Assembly (NCBI GenBank): GCA_032718475.1
Contig: JAUCBJ010008339.1
Location: forward strand, 1 to 57,587
Length of the DNA: 57,587 nucleotides
Source: Nemertoderma westbladi
Lineage: Eukaryota; Xenacoelomorpha; Nemertodermatida; Nemertodermatidae
Direction of reading: 5' to 3'
Positions 49,561-57,587 of the stretch are shown here, piece by piece. The translations under genes were made by a program, and so were the position numbers. Under the pieces are notes generated by a model. That model saw only the letters and a list, made by a program, of their open reading frames with translations, had not been told where the DNA came from and made no database searches. The stretch's first letter is position 1. Each line of letters opens with the position of its first letter.

Positions 49561-49920
49561 GTGTGGACGTCAGTTCCTTATATAATATAGGAAATATAGG
49601 TTTTCTTTTATTATATTAATTATTTATATTATTATAGTTATTACAGCCCCGGTGACTAAATGAGAAAACAAACAGGGTCTTTATGCTTTATTATCAATTA
49701 ATTTCTGCCACTAGGGCCATCTTCAGGATATAAATCAAACAAAACAGACGGAAACCACACCGACTACATACAGTTGCTTATATTTACTCATACTTCCTAT
49801 TTCTACGTTGTAGCTGTAGTAACGGTAGCTGTAGGCCTGCCGACAATAAGACCAAGAAAGATACCGGTACTAGGCCTATACAGTTTTTATCCCTGAGTCA
49901 GACTACAGCCAGACAGCACA
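49561..49920. other. 5' region of the LINE, with a Penelope/hammerhead-like fragment on the minus strand
   Basis: The minus strand at 49702-49726 reads CTGAAGATGGCCCTAG, TGGCA, GAAA, followed by taattgataataaagc. That resembles the degenerate hammerhead and tail region of Penelope-like elements (CTGATGA replaced by CTGAAGA, so not expected to be active). The last 100 bases (TAGGCCTA near 49871, ctgagtcagactacagccag) are presumably the LINE 5' UTR. No promoter motif is clear. Confidence 0.35.
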
Positions 49921-52900
49921 ATGTCCCCGCTCTTAATCTCCACAGTTTTCATCGTTCTGGGTCGTTTCGTTGTGGCAGAACCATCCGATCCGCGGGGTAA
50001 CCCTGCAACCCACCCAATACCCGTATTGGACTGGTTTGCGGAACACCCTGTCGCTACCGTTTCGAACTGCCGCGCCGAATCGACGGAGATGTGGTCGACG
50101 AGTGGATTTAGCCTCTACTGCTCTCGTCGGGGAAGAAGATCTTGGGTCTCCTCTCCACGATCTAGAGGCCTAATCGCTAAACTCTGTCTACTGTCTCTGG
50201 CTGGGGATATTGAGACCAACCCAGGACCCAGCAGGACGCGGGCCCCGAAGATCAACTGTCCCGTCTGTCAACGAGGAACAAACTCTCGGAGTAAGATCGT
50301 CCAATGCGAGAGTTGTGACACATTTGTACATTTAAAATGTTACCGTAGGAAACGCAGTAATTTATTCTCCACCAGAAACAATCTTGAACCAAGTTTTCTC
50401 TGCAATAGCTGTATTTTTACCGAACTTCCCTTTCATGATACAATTTTAGAATCAGAAACCGACGATTCATTTCTCACATCGCCTCTGCAAACTCCAAGTG
50501 ATGCTGAGAGTGAAACTTTTAATTTTTTTAAGAAAAAAGGTCTGCATTTTTTGCATTTAAACGCACGATCTCTGCTTCCAAAACTTTCCGAAATTCGTAT
50601 TTTAATCAATAAATCCAACCCAGCAGTTTTAACAATCTCTGAAACTTGGCTCGATGATAGTGTTTCTGATGGAGAAATTTATATTGATAATTACGTAGTT
50701 TTACGTAAGGATAGGGACAGACACGGTGGTGGTGTCTGTACTTACATTCGATGTGATTTAGCTTTTAATCGTAGGGAAGATTTAGAGACTTGTGACGAAG
50801 TTTTACTGGTGGAACTTTTACTTCCTAAAACTAAACCTATTTTAATCGGTACTTTATATCGGCCCCCTAAACAATCAGATTTTTTGCAAAATTTTGAAAA
50901 TACAATTTTATGTAATCTTAGGTCAGACTGTGAAATATATTTCTTAGGTGATTTTAATATCTGTTACCATCACAAAGCATCCCCCATCTGTAAACAGTAC
51001 CAAAGTATTTTAAATTTGTTTGGTTTAAAACAAATTATTCGAGATTCTACCAGAATTACCAGTAAAACTTCTACTTTACTAGATCACATCCTTTGTAATA
51101 ATACCGATATTATTTCTCAATCTGGGGTTTTACCTATAGGTCTAAGCGATCATTTTATAGTTTTTTGCACAAGAAAGACACAAAAATCTTTTTTCGGGGA
51201 TCATAAAACAGTAACAGTTAGGTCTATGAAAAATTACAGCAAGGAACGCTTTTTAAGTTTGTTAGTTAATTCTGACTGGGAACCCTGTTTTAAGGCCGCT
51301 GACATTAACCTTGCGTACACTGTTTTTAAAGATATATTTTTAAAGGCACTTAATACTGTAGCACCAATTAAAGAAATTAGTCTTAAACAACGCACTGAGC
51401 CCTGGATGACCTCGGGTATTCTTAGTAATATCAGAGAAAGAGATAACTATTTGTATAAATTTAGGAAATACCGTGTTTTAGCTGATTATAATAATTACTG
51501 CAAATATAGAAACCTTGTCCAACGGGAAATAAAAAAAGCTAAATCTGAATATTTGTACAACAAAATAAGTGAGAATAAAGATAATCCAAAAAGTCTATGG
51601 TCTACCCTAAAATCTTTAGGTTATAAAAACCTTAAATCTAAATCGAATATTGTTCTGCAAGATAACGGTGAGCTGATTCATGATCATACTCTAGTTAGTA
51701 ATTTATTTAATAATTATTTTACTAATGTTGCCTCTAATTTAGTTAAGAGGTTACCGTTATCAAGTAATAAATATAGTATAGGGTCCGAAACTCTAAATAA
51801 TTTTTATTTAGAAAAGTTACAAAATTCAGAAAAGTTATTTTTAAAACCCGTTTCTGAGGATTTCGTTTTTAAAAATCTACTTAGCCTATCAGCCTCAAAA
51901 AGTACCGGTCTAGATCTAATACCTGCCCGTTTTCTTAAGGATGGTGCTGAAGTACTTAAAGTGCCTATTACTTTTATTATTAATTACTCTATCGTAGATA
52001 ATGTAGTACCAGACGAACTGAAATTAGCTAAGGTTGTTCCTCTGTATAAAAAGAATAGTAAAGTAGAACCCTGTAATTACAGACCTGTTAGTATCTTAAG
52101 TATTGTATCTAAAATTCTAGAACGTTCTGTTTTTCTACAGCTGGAGGCACATCTTAGTAGGCTAAATCTGATCTATGAACTTCAGTCCGGTTTTCGTAAA
52201 TCATATTCTACAGACACCTGCCTTATTAACTTAACTGATACAATTAGATGTAATAACGCAAAGGGTTTATATACTGGTATGGTAATGTTGGACCTACAAA
52301 AGGCTTTCGATACTGTAGATCACGAAATTCTGCTTGGTAAGTTAGGCCTGATGGGTGTAGGTTCTATAGACTGGTTCAAGTCCTACCTGTCAGACAGAGG
52401 TCAAACTGTAGTCATTAGCAAATCGCTGTCTACTGTACAAGAGATTACCTGTGGTGTACCGCAAGGTAGTATATTAGGTCCTCTGCTTTTTGTATGCTAT
52501 GTAAATGATATGATAAGTAGTATAGATCCCGATTTTAAACTCATTTTATATGCCGACGACAGTGCTCTTATTTTCTCTCATAAAGATCCTATCCATATTT
52601 CCCAAAAGTTAAGTGCAGTTCTAGAATCCTGTAATGAGTGGTTGGTTGATAATAAGCTATCCATTCAAGATAGTAAAACTGAAGGTATTGTGTTTGGTTC
52701 CAAAAGAAAGTTAAAGAAGGTAACTAAGTTTGAAGTCACTAGTAATGGACATAAGATTGAAAATAAAAAGGAAGTTAAATATTTAGGCGCCACATTGGAT
52801 AACTGCTTATCAGGAGAAAGTACAGTGAAAAATATTTTCTCGAAAGTTAACAATAGGCTTAGGTTTCTATACAGAAATAAAAATAGTTTGAACACCGACT

Positions 52901-53310
52901 CCCGCAAGTTACTTTGCTCTTCTTTAATACAATGTCACATGGACTATGCGTGCTCTTCTTGGTATGAAGGCTTAACCAAACAGCTTAAATGTAAATTACA
53001 AGTAGCTCAGAATAAAGTAGTACGATTTATTAAAGACTACAAACCTAGGCACCACCTAACTCCAGATGACTTTTCTGAATCTGGACTACTTAACTTAGAT
53101 AGTAGAGTTAAGCAGCTACGCCTTAACCATGTGCATAAAGTGTATAATGGTAAATGTCCCAATTACCTAAAACAAAAATTCAACAGAGTACGCGATACAC
53201 ACTCTTACAGTACCAGAGCTAGTGCTTCAAACTTCTACCTCCCGAATTGTAAATCCTTTGAATCTGATACTTTCTTTTTTAACGGCATAAAAAATTGGAA
53301 CGCTCTGTGA
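49921..53310 (+). CDS. CR1-like LINE polyprotein: 2A, PHD finger, APE endonuclease, reverse transcriptase
   Basis: A 1129-residue frame, uninterrupted. Residues 1-20 ([20 protein letters not shown]) look like a signal peptide. Residues 88-103 end in GDIETNPGP, a 2A ribosome-skipping motif predicted to release the first 102 residues. Residues 113-164 form a C4HC3 PHD-type finger (C113, C116, C129, C132, H137, C140, C161, C164). Residues 208-415 are an APE-type endonuclease with LNARS (N214), SETWL (E241), YRPP, GDFN (D344, N346) and SDH (409-411). The reverse transcriptase spans roughly 640-960 with [10 protein letters not shown] (D791), [13 protein letters not shown] (845-857) and YADD (877-880); all catalytic residues are present. 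Family role: nicks target DNA and primes reverse transcription of its own RNA. The frame stops at NWNAL just before the usual end; a one-base shift would extend it a little, so the C-terminus may be clipped. Clade CR1/Rex/Crack is inferred. Confidence 0.95.
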   Translation: MSPLLISTVFIVLGRFVVAEPSDPRGNPATHPIPVLDWFAEHPVATVSNCRAESTEMWSTSGFSLYCSRRGRRSWVSSPRSRGLIAKLCLLSLAGDIETNPGPSRTRAPKINCPVCQRGTNSRSKIVQCESCDTFVHLKCYRRKRSNLFSTRNNLEPSFLCNSCIFTELPFHDTILESETDDSFLTSPLQTPSDAESETFNFFKKKGLHFLHLNARSLLPKLSEIRILINKSNPAVLTISETWLDDSVSDGEIYIDNYVVLRKDRDRHGGGVCTYIRCDLAFNRREDLETCDEVLLVELLLPKTKPILIGTLYRPPKQSDFLQNFENTILCNLRSDCEIYFLGDFNICYHHKASPICKQYQSILNLFGLKQIIRDSTRITSKTSTLLDHILCNNTDIISQSGVLPIGLSDHFIVFCTRKTQKSFFGDHKTVTVRSMKNYSKERFLSLLVNSDWEPCFKAADINLAYTVFKDIFLKALNTVAPIKEISLKQRTEPWMTSGILSNIRERDNYLYKFRKYRVLADYNNYCKYRNLVQREIKKAKSEYLYNKISENKDNPKSLWSTLKSLGYKNLKSKSNIVLQDNGELIHDHTLVSNLFNNYFTNVASNLVKRLPLSSNKYSIGSETLNNFYLEKLQNSEKLFLKPVSEDFVFKNLLSLSASKSTGLDLIPARFLKDGAEVLKVPITFIINYSIVDNVVPDELKLAKVVPLYKKNSKVEPCNYRPVSILSIVSKILERSVFLQLEAHLSRLNLIYELQSGFRKSYSTDTCLINLTDTIRCNNAKGLYTGMVMLDLQKAFDTVDHEILLGKLGLMGVGSIDWFKSYLSDRGQTVVISKSLSTVQEITCGVPQGSILGPLLFVCYVNDMISSIDPDFKLILYADDSALIFSHKDPIHISQKLSAVLESCNEWLVDNKLSIQDSKTEGIVFGSKRKLKKVTKFEVTSNGHKIENKKEVKYLGATLDNCLSGESTVKNIFSKVNNRLRFLYRNKNSLNTDSRKLLCSSLIQCHMDYACSSWYEGLTKQLKCKLQVAQNKVVRFIKDYKPRHHLTPDDFSESGLLNLDSRVKQLRLNHVHKVYNGKCPNYLKQKFNRVRDTHSYSTRASASNFYLPNCKSFESDTFFFNGIKNWNAL
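50203..50229 (+). other. 2A translational-recoding motif GDIETNPGP
   Basis: Codons 95-103 of the LINE frame read GDIETNPGP, matching the consensus D(V/I)ExNPGP. They follow a hydrophobic stretch ([11 protein letters not shown]), as in active 2A sequences. Skipping would occur between G102 and P103 (before 50227). It would separate the signal-peptide-like leader from the PHD-endonuclease-RT protein. 2A motifs at this place in LINEs are established for sea urchin and other invertebrate elements. Activity of this copy is inferred from the consensus match. Confidence 0.9.
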
Positions 53311-53443
53311 TGAATTATTTCACTATAAGATAGCATTTGTAGTTTAACTTTAACGTAAAAACTTTCGAAAATCCAACGTATTTTGATTGAGCTACAGTAA
53401 TGTAATATGCCTATTCATATTTGTACACATAAAACCCTTAGGT

Positions 53444-53522
53444 ACTCTCGTGGCGTAGTGGTCAGATGGTTAAGGCGTTGGTTACATTACATAGGTTACG
53501 AGTTCGAATCCCAGTCGGGAAA
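53444..53522 (+). other. tRNA-like sequence with pol III A and B boxes (possible SINE head)
   Basis: An A box TGGCGTAGTGG (53451-53461) and a B box GAGTTCGAATCC (53500-53511) are spaced about as in a tRNA, with GGTTAAGGCGTTGG between them as in Leu/Ser tRNAs. The acceptor and T stems pair poorly, so it is not a functional tRNA. A tRNA-derived SINE head or a decayed tRNA pseudogene fits best. It lies about 135 bases after the LINE stop codon, so it could also be an insertion in the LINE 3' end. Confidence 0.55.
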
Positions 53523-53568
53523 TTTGTATTTTGGGGCCATTTATTTTCGTATGGTGCTAATTGGTAGG

Positions 53569-53813
53569 CCAATGAGAAGCGTACAGCGTAGCGAATGATG
53601 AGCCAGGCCAATCATAGGGCATAAATTATCTTATTGCTCAAATGTGAGGCAGTGGAAAATTCTGTTAGGATTCCATGTCCCAGATTAGTGTAAGGGCCGG
53701 ACTGCGTTGAACGATGAGCTGGGCCAATCATAGGGCACGAAGCACTTCATTGCTCAATGGTGAAGCTGTGGAAAATTCTGTTTAGTTTCCATGTGCAATT
53801 TCTAGTATAAAAG
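53569..53813 (+). promoter_or_regulatory. Duplicated CCAAT/TATA promoter
   Basis: Three CCAAT boxes (53569-53573, 53608-53612, 53724-53728) precede a strong TATAAAAG at 53806-53813. The last two CCAAT boxes lie in two diverged tandem copies of a 116-bp block (gatgagc...ggccaatcatagggc, then ctgtggaaaattctgtt). Transcription would start about 25-30 bases past the TATA box. The arrangement, an enhancer-like duplication before a TATA box, is typical of an LTR U3 region. With the gag-like frame downstream it may be the 5' LTR of that element. LTR boundaries are not visible from one copy. Confidence 0.5.
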
Positions 53814-56465
53814 GCCGGTTTGCCTTCGGTTATCACTTCTCTTGTTATCACGTCATACACACCTTACCCCCTTCTTAGATCGTTTATTCTTGTAAAATTA
53901 GTTAATTCGGTTTCTTGTTGAAACTTTATTTGATAAATCCTTTTGTAAAACTGTAAATATACTGCAAATTCCTGACATGTTTTCTTTTGGTCCAACTTCG
54001 GGACAGCCGAACATCAGGGAGATGGCAGCCTAGATCGTTAGGCCGTAAGCAACGCAGGGAAGGGATGTCCACAACACGCTAGCGCCCACATTGGATTGAC
54101 CGCGCACCCCCTTTGCCCCTTCGAAATACTCCACTTGCTATGCAGCGCCCGCTTTGTGAGAAGGTAAGACTTTGTTCGACGCCCTTGCCCTCCGTAAGAC
54201 CTATAGATCAGGGTAAGCGTGACACCGTACTGGACGCCGCAAATTTAGGATCAAATAATTATATCCAGACAACCCCCCCCCCCTTTGTCAAGTCCTACGA
54301 ATCCCTGGGTTAACCTGTACTTCCTACAGGTGCGAACTATTGCCATTCGTCAGTACGCGAGTACATATTAGGTACGGACAGCATATGTTCCATAATTTAG
54401 TGATTCATAGCACTGACTGTTTGGTACCGGTTCGCTTTGTAGAACGTACATTAGTACCCCCCCCCCCCCCCCCCCCCCCCCTCCTGTCTGGAGTTAGCTA
54501 TTTGATCAGGCAAGGAGCATTTCTGCTACCGGCACACTGCTTGGCCTAGGGAGGTTTATTAATATCCTACCGCGCCTTGCCACGTACTGATAGGTATTGC
54601 TGCTAACTACCGCAGCAACAAAGTTCTAGAATTAAATTAGTATACCAGATCAGCTAACATACGGTAGCGATTAACCCCTATTCTTATCTTACAACCAGAA
54701 TCTGGTATTAGTGCCGATCACGGGTGTAGTTACTAACACTGTGGTTGCCCATTGGGTTGTGGATAGGAAGGAGAGAGCTTTGACGTCATTCGTGAGTATA
54801 AAGTTCTACAAAAGCTACTAGCTATAGCGTACTATACATTACTTTAGGTGGAAATTGTCTGTATTTGTAAAATTAGGATCTGATTTAGTTGCGGCGATAA
54901 GGAGTATTTCACTTTCGTTATTAAACTGTTGTTTGTCTGGACAACGGTATTGTTACATTTAGGCCTGACCTTTTAGACTGATTTCGTACAGGGGGATCAG
55001 TTATTGTTACATTTAGGTACGACCCCTTTTCGACTGATTTAGGACTGTCAGTGTTGTTACGCTAGGTCTGTTAACCCACTAGCTCGTATATAAACCATAT
55101 AAATCACACCGCGGCAAGTTACTGTATTTAGGACTGTCAGTGATAGTTAGGATTCGCTGCGCGGGGATTGTTTTCCCGTGAGTTTGGTCTGTTACTGTAA
55201 CTGTACATCTGCCTCACCGGTTAGAGGACAGGTATCCTTCTGTCTAGTACGTAGGCATTAGACCCGCTCACGTACATAGAATAGATACAAGGCTCTGTTC
55301 CTCGCCAGTAGTCGTTTGTGTACTGTATCTGTTTGTTTAGATATCCTGGACTGGGATTTGTTGTCAGATACTGTACAAGCCCGTATACATTACTAGAGTC
55401 TCATAGTAAGATACATCGTTACTAGGATCTGGTAAGCGGTATACTACTGGACCCTTACAGTAGGAAGTATTATATAAATTAGTGTATAGTATTTCTATCG
55501 TAGTGTAAAATATTCCTACCTTACAGTAGGAAGTATTGTTTAATATACGCTAAGTATATTATACAAATTCTGAAATTAGCGTATAGTATAGTTTAGATCT
55601 GTTAGCTATTGAAAGTAGGAGATATTTAAAAATTAAGGTTAGTAAATTTAGTAATCTAGAACGTCCCCTGCTTCAGTAGGCTTTTAGGGTAGCTAGTACT
55701 TTCGTATTTAATATTTGACTAGCTAACAGTTAGTTTGTAGCACTTTGTTTTACGCCGTGTGTGTGCGGTGTTACTTTTCGGTACTTGAAAAGGTACATAG
55801 GGTTTAAAGACCAATTTGTATCGGTACCTAGGAAGATTTTTCGTAAGCGTAGAAGTAAAACTCTCACCTTTGACCTTTTCAGGACTCAAGGACTCATTTC
55901 TGGACCGCTTCGAGGATTAGACCGCTTTTCGCAAAGTTTGGGAGACAATAAATTCGTCCGCGCCGCCGAAAAATGGAAAGACCCACGTCCGGTTTGTATT
56001 TGGGAATTTGTACGACTGGAAGATCAAAGGAACGTAAGTTTTACGACTCGCGTCGTTCAAACTTAAGAAAGCACAGTAGTACTCAAAATTTGTGGGTTTC
56101 ACTGTCTATTAGTAGTGTTGTTGGTACTTATTTTCCCGTTAGACGTTGCTGTTTGGCCTATTGTTTATACTTGTTGATCTACATTTTGTTAACGTATACC
56201 GTTATCTCACTTATTCATACAAATTTAGCCGGTAGGCTAGATTACTACTTATTTTATTATATACCTTGTTAGTTTATTTGTACCGGTTAGGGTATATATA
56301 TGATATATATATATATCAAGGTAAGTTTGACATTTGTACATTTCGACATTTTGACATTTCGACATTCTGACTTGTTGATTTATTTGTACCGGTTAGGTAA
56401 GTTTGACACTTCAACATTCAGACACTTGACATTTTATTACCCGTACTTGACGTATATAATAAGAC
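53814..56465 (+). other. Long leader between the promoter and the gag-like frame, with splice-like signals
   Basis: No long frame. A strong donor-like AAG|GTAAGA is at 54163/54164, and C25 lies at 54457-54481. Short diverged duplications occur (ttaggactgtcagtg near 55042 and 55130; ttacagtaggaagtatt near 55457 and 55522; taccggttagg near 56282 and 56387). 54320-55740 is rich in TAGTATA/GTTA motifs. A primer-binding-site-like TGGTCCAACTTCGGGAC is near 53989. The region could be a spliced leader of the downstream element or a nested mixture of older repeats. Confidence 0.35.
55883..56033 (+). other. Exon-like segment bounded by consensus splice sites
   Basis: 151 bases bounded on the left by ctctcacctttgaccttttcag (a strong pyrimidine tract and AG at 55882) and on the right by GTAAGT at 56034. 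It lies within a 101-codon open frame (55761-56066) and contains KWKDPRPVCIWEFVRLEDQ. No family is recognised. It may be an untranslated or coding leader exon of the gag-like gene. Confidence 0.3.
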
Positions 56466-57587
56466 ATGAGTGACACACCCCATTCGACGAGATACCCACC
56501 TACCGACTATGACTCGTGCGACCCGGACAGATCGACAGTAGACGAACCGAGAAGGAGAACCCGAGATTCCACCGATGTCACACCGCTTGCGTCGCCGGTA
56601 CCCCGAACGGAAATACCGGAAACCGCAACGCGTGGCGACGGCAGAATCGAAGATTTCCTTACCGTCCCGCAGACTAGATCGCGGGAACCGGACATGGTAA
56701 GTTCGACTGGAAGCCAGGAGAATGTTATCAGAAGTATAGGAGGACACATGGCCCAGATTACTCGGAACCTCGGAGAAGGTTTTCGCGTTTTACGCGAGTT
56801 AACCGCCCCGATGTCGAGATACGAGTTCTACACCTTACAGGTAAGGATAGAAAGTAGGGTACATGCCTCCGTAGATAAACTTAAAGGTTTGCACGAACTT
56901 GCAGAGTTGCGTGGTGACAACTTTACTCAGGTAAAGATAGTAGATAAATTGGTAAGTGCGAGAGAAAGCCTTATCCAGTTTAAGTCGGTGATAAGATTGG
57001 CTCAACAGGAGCAGTTCGACCAACTGCTAGGTGAGTCAGTTTCGGACGCGTTGTTACAACCCGAAGAGGAAGAAGAACTCTACTGCCTGGACGGAAGGTT
57101 GGAAACGCTGACCAATTTTCTTCGTAGATGCGGCGTACCGATCGACGAACCGGAAGTCGAACCGCGAGGGACGACGGAAGTTCTCACTACGGAAGGCTCG
57201 CGAGCCTACCAACATCCACCACTGGATAGATCGTTCGTTAGCGTACGGAGCGACGTTGGCAACATTGGCGACGTTAGTAGAACAGCGTCTGGAATTACTC
57301 GACAACAACAAGAGGTTGCACGCCGACAACAAGTCGCCGAGGAAGAAGCGCGACACCGGATGGCACAGATCGCCATCGAAGGAGAGAAACAACATAGAGA
57401 AGCGGAAGCAATAATTGCACAACTCAAGGCGCAAGCTGAATTCGAAGCTTCGGAAATGCGCAGACTGGAGGAGGACTTAGTGCGAGAAGCGGCAGCAGCC
57501 GACGAGTTAGCACGACAGGCGGCAGCAGCTGACGAGTTAGCACGACAGACGGCAGCCGACAAGTTAGTACGAGTTGCGGCGGTAAAT
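56466..57587 (+). CDS. Open-ended BEL-type gag-like protein, N-terminal 374 residues
   Basis: The frame starts at the ATG at 56466, preceded by TAA two codons upstream. It runs 374 codons to the last base with no stop, so the right end is cut by the window. In order: a charged, disordered start rich in S, T, R, P and D (residues 1-75); a predominantly helical region (about 95-230: RESRVHASVDKL-like helices, KIVDKLVSARESL, EEEEELYCLDGRLETL); a linker; then a long charged coiled coil (about 275-370: ARRQQVAEEEARHRMAQIA, EAEAIIAQLKAQAEFEASEM). It ends in a repeated decapeptide, AAAADELARQ. A helical hairpin followed by a long E/R/A-rich coiled coil is the usual N-terminus of BEL/Pao Gag, but diagnostic capsid blocks would lie past the edge. 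The sequence is richer in GC and CpG than its surroundings. A host coiled-coil protein remains possible. Confidence 0.7.
   Translation, partial: MSDTPHSTRYPPTDYDSCDPDRSTVDEPRRRTRDSTDVTPLASPVPRTEIPETATRGDGRIEDFLTVPQTRSREPDMVSSTGSQENVIRSIGGHMAQITRNLGEGFRVLRELTAPMSRYEFYTLQVRIESRVHASVDKLKGLHELAELRGDNFTQVKIVDKLVSARESLIQFKSVIRLAQQEQFDQLLGESVSDALLQPEEEEELYCLDGRLETLTNFLRRCGVPIDEPEVEPRGTTEVLTTEGSRAYQHPPLDRSFVSVRSDVGNIGDVSRTASGITRQQQEVARRQQVAEEEARHRMAQIAIEGEKQHREAEAIIAQLKAQAEFEASEMRRLEEDLVREAAAADELARQAAAADELARQTAADKLVRVAAVN

Noticed and set aside
53985-54006. TGGTCCAACTTCGGGAC as a retroelement primer-binding site
   Set aside because: Its complement does not look like a normal tRNA 3' end (T-loop pattern missing) and no TG...CA LTR end adjoins it; kept only as a remark in the leader entry.
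56418-57562. Four minus-strand frames of 80-126 codons at the right end
   Set aside because: They are shadows of the open-ended plus-strand frame, whose codon pattern and coiled-coil repeats are coherent.

Overview
This window looks like nuclear DNA from an invertebrate animal, probably marine. Canonical GT-AG splice sites, a TACTAAC branch point, TATA and CCAAT boxes, AATAAA signals, a CR1-type LINE carrying a 2A motif and PHD finger, BEL/Pao-like sequence and several MITE-like palindromes all point to a metazoan. LINEs with 2A motifs are known from echinoderms, amphioxus and molluscs, but I cannot name the phylum. There is no bacterial gene organisation, no CRISPR array and no rRNA. The window is dominated by repeats: at least nine distinct tandem arrays cover roughly 21 kb, a little over one third of it.

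Layout. 1-13.7 kb: one end of a 37-bp satellite (about 370 units, cut by the window edge). 13.98-14.35 kb: 52-bp minisatellite. 16.4-17.6 kb: 46/48-bp minisatellite with a 516-bp higher-order repeat. 21.0-23.1 kb: 16-bp array whose unit contains TACTAAC. 25.3-25.8 kb: 13-bp palindromic array, then a 144-bp MITE. 27.0-28.3 kb: a 1.2-kb array with no C on the + strand. 29.2-29.3 kb: C-rich repeat. 31.3-31.5 kb: 60-bp repeat, then a hammerhead-like motif. 32.0-33.6 kb: degenerate 16-bp array. 34.2-34.6 kb (minus): a candidate three-exon small gene with a textbook intron. 38.6-39.85 kb: fold-back element plus a third copy. 42.4-43.75 kb (minus): decayed LINE with ORF1 and the first codons of ORF2. 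45.6 kb (minus): a single coding exon resembling the N-terminus of a GNAT-family (arylalkylamine) N-acetyltransferase. 47.8-49.6 kb (minus): decayed BEL/Pao retrotransposon with gag and reverse transcriptase fragments. 49.9-53.3 kb (plus): nearly intact CR1-like LINE (signal-peptide-like start, 2A, PHD finger, endonuclease, reverse transcriptase). 53.4-53.5 kb: tRNA-like sequence. 53.6-53.8 kb: a duplicated CCAAT/TATA promoter. 56.47 kb to the end: a 374-codon open frame, still open at the window edge, that looks like the start of a BEL-type gag.

Host coding content is small: the acetyltransferase-like exon and perhaps the small spliced gene, both on the minus strand. Since the acetyltransferase gene reads leftward, its other exons should lie left of 45.6 kb, possibly separated by introns filled with the arrays described here. 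I did not find them. Most short open frames in the window are by-products of stop-free tandem repeats and were left out.
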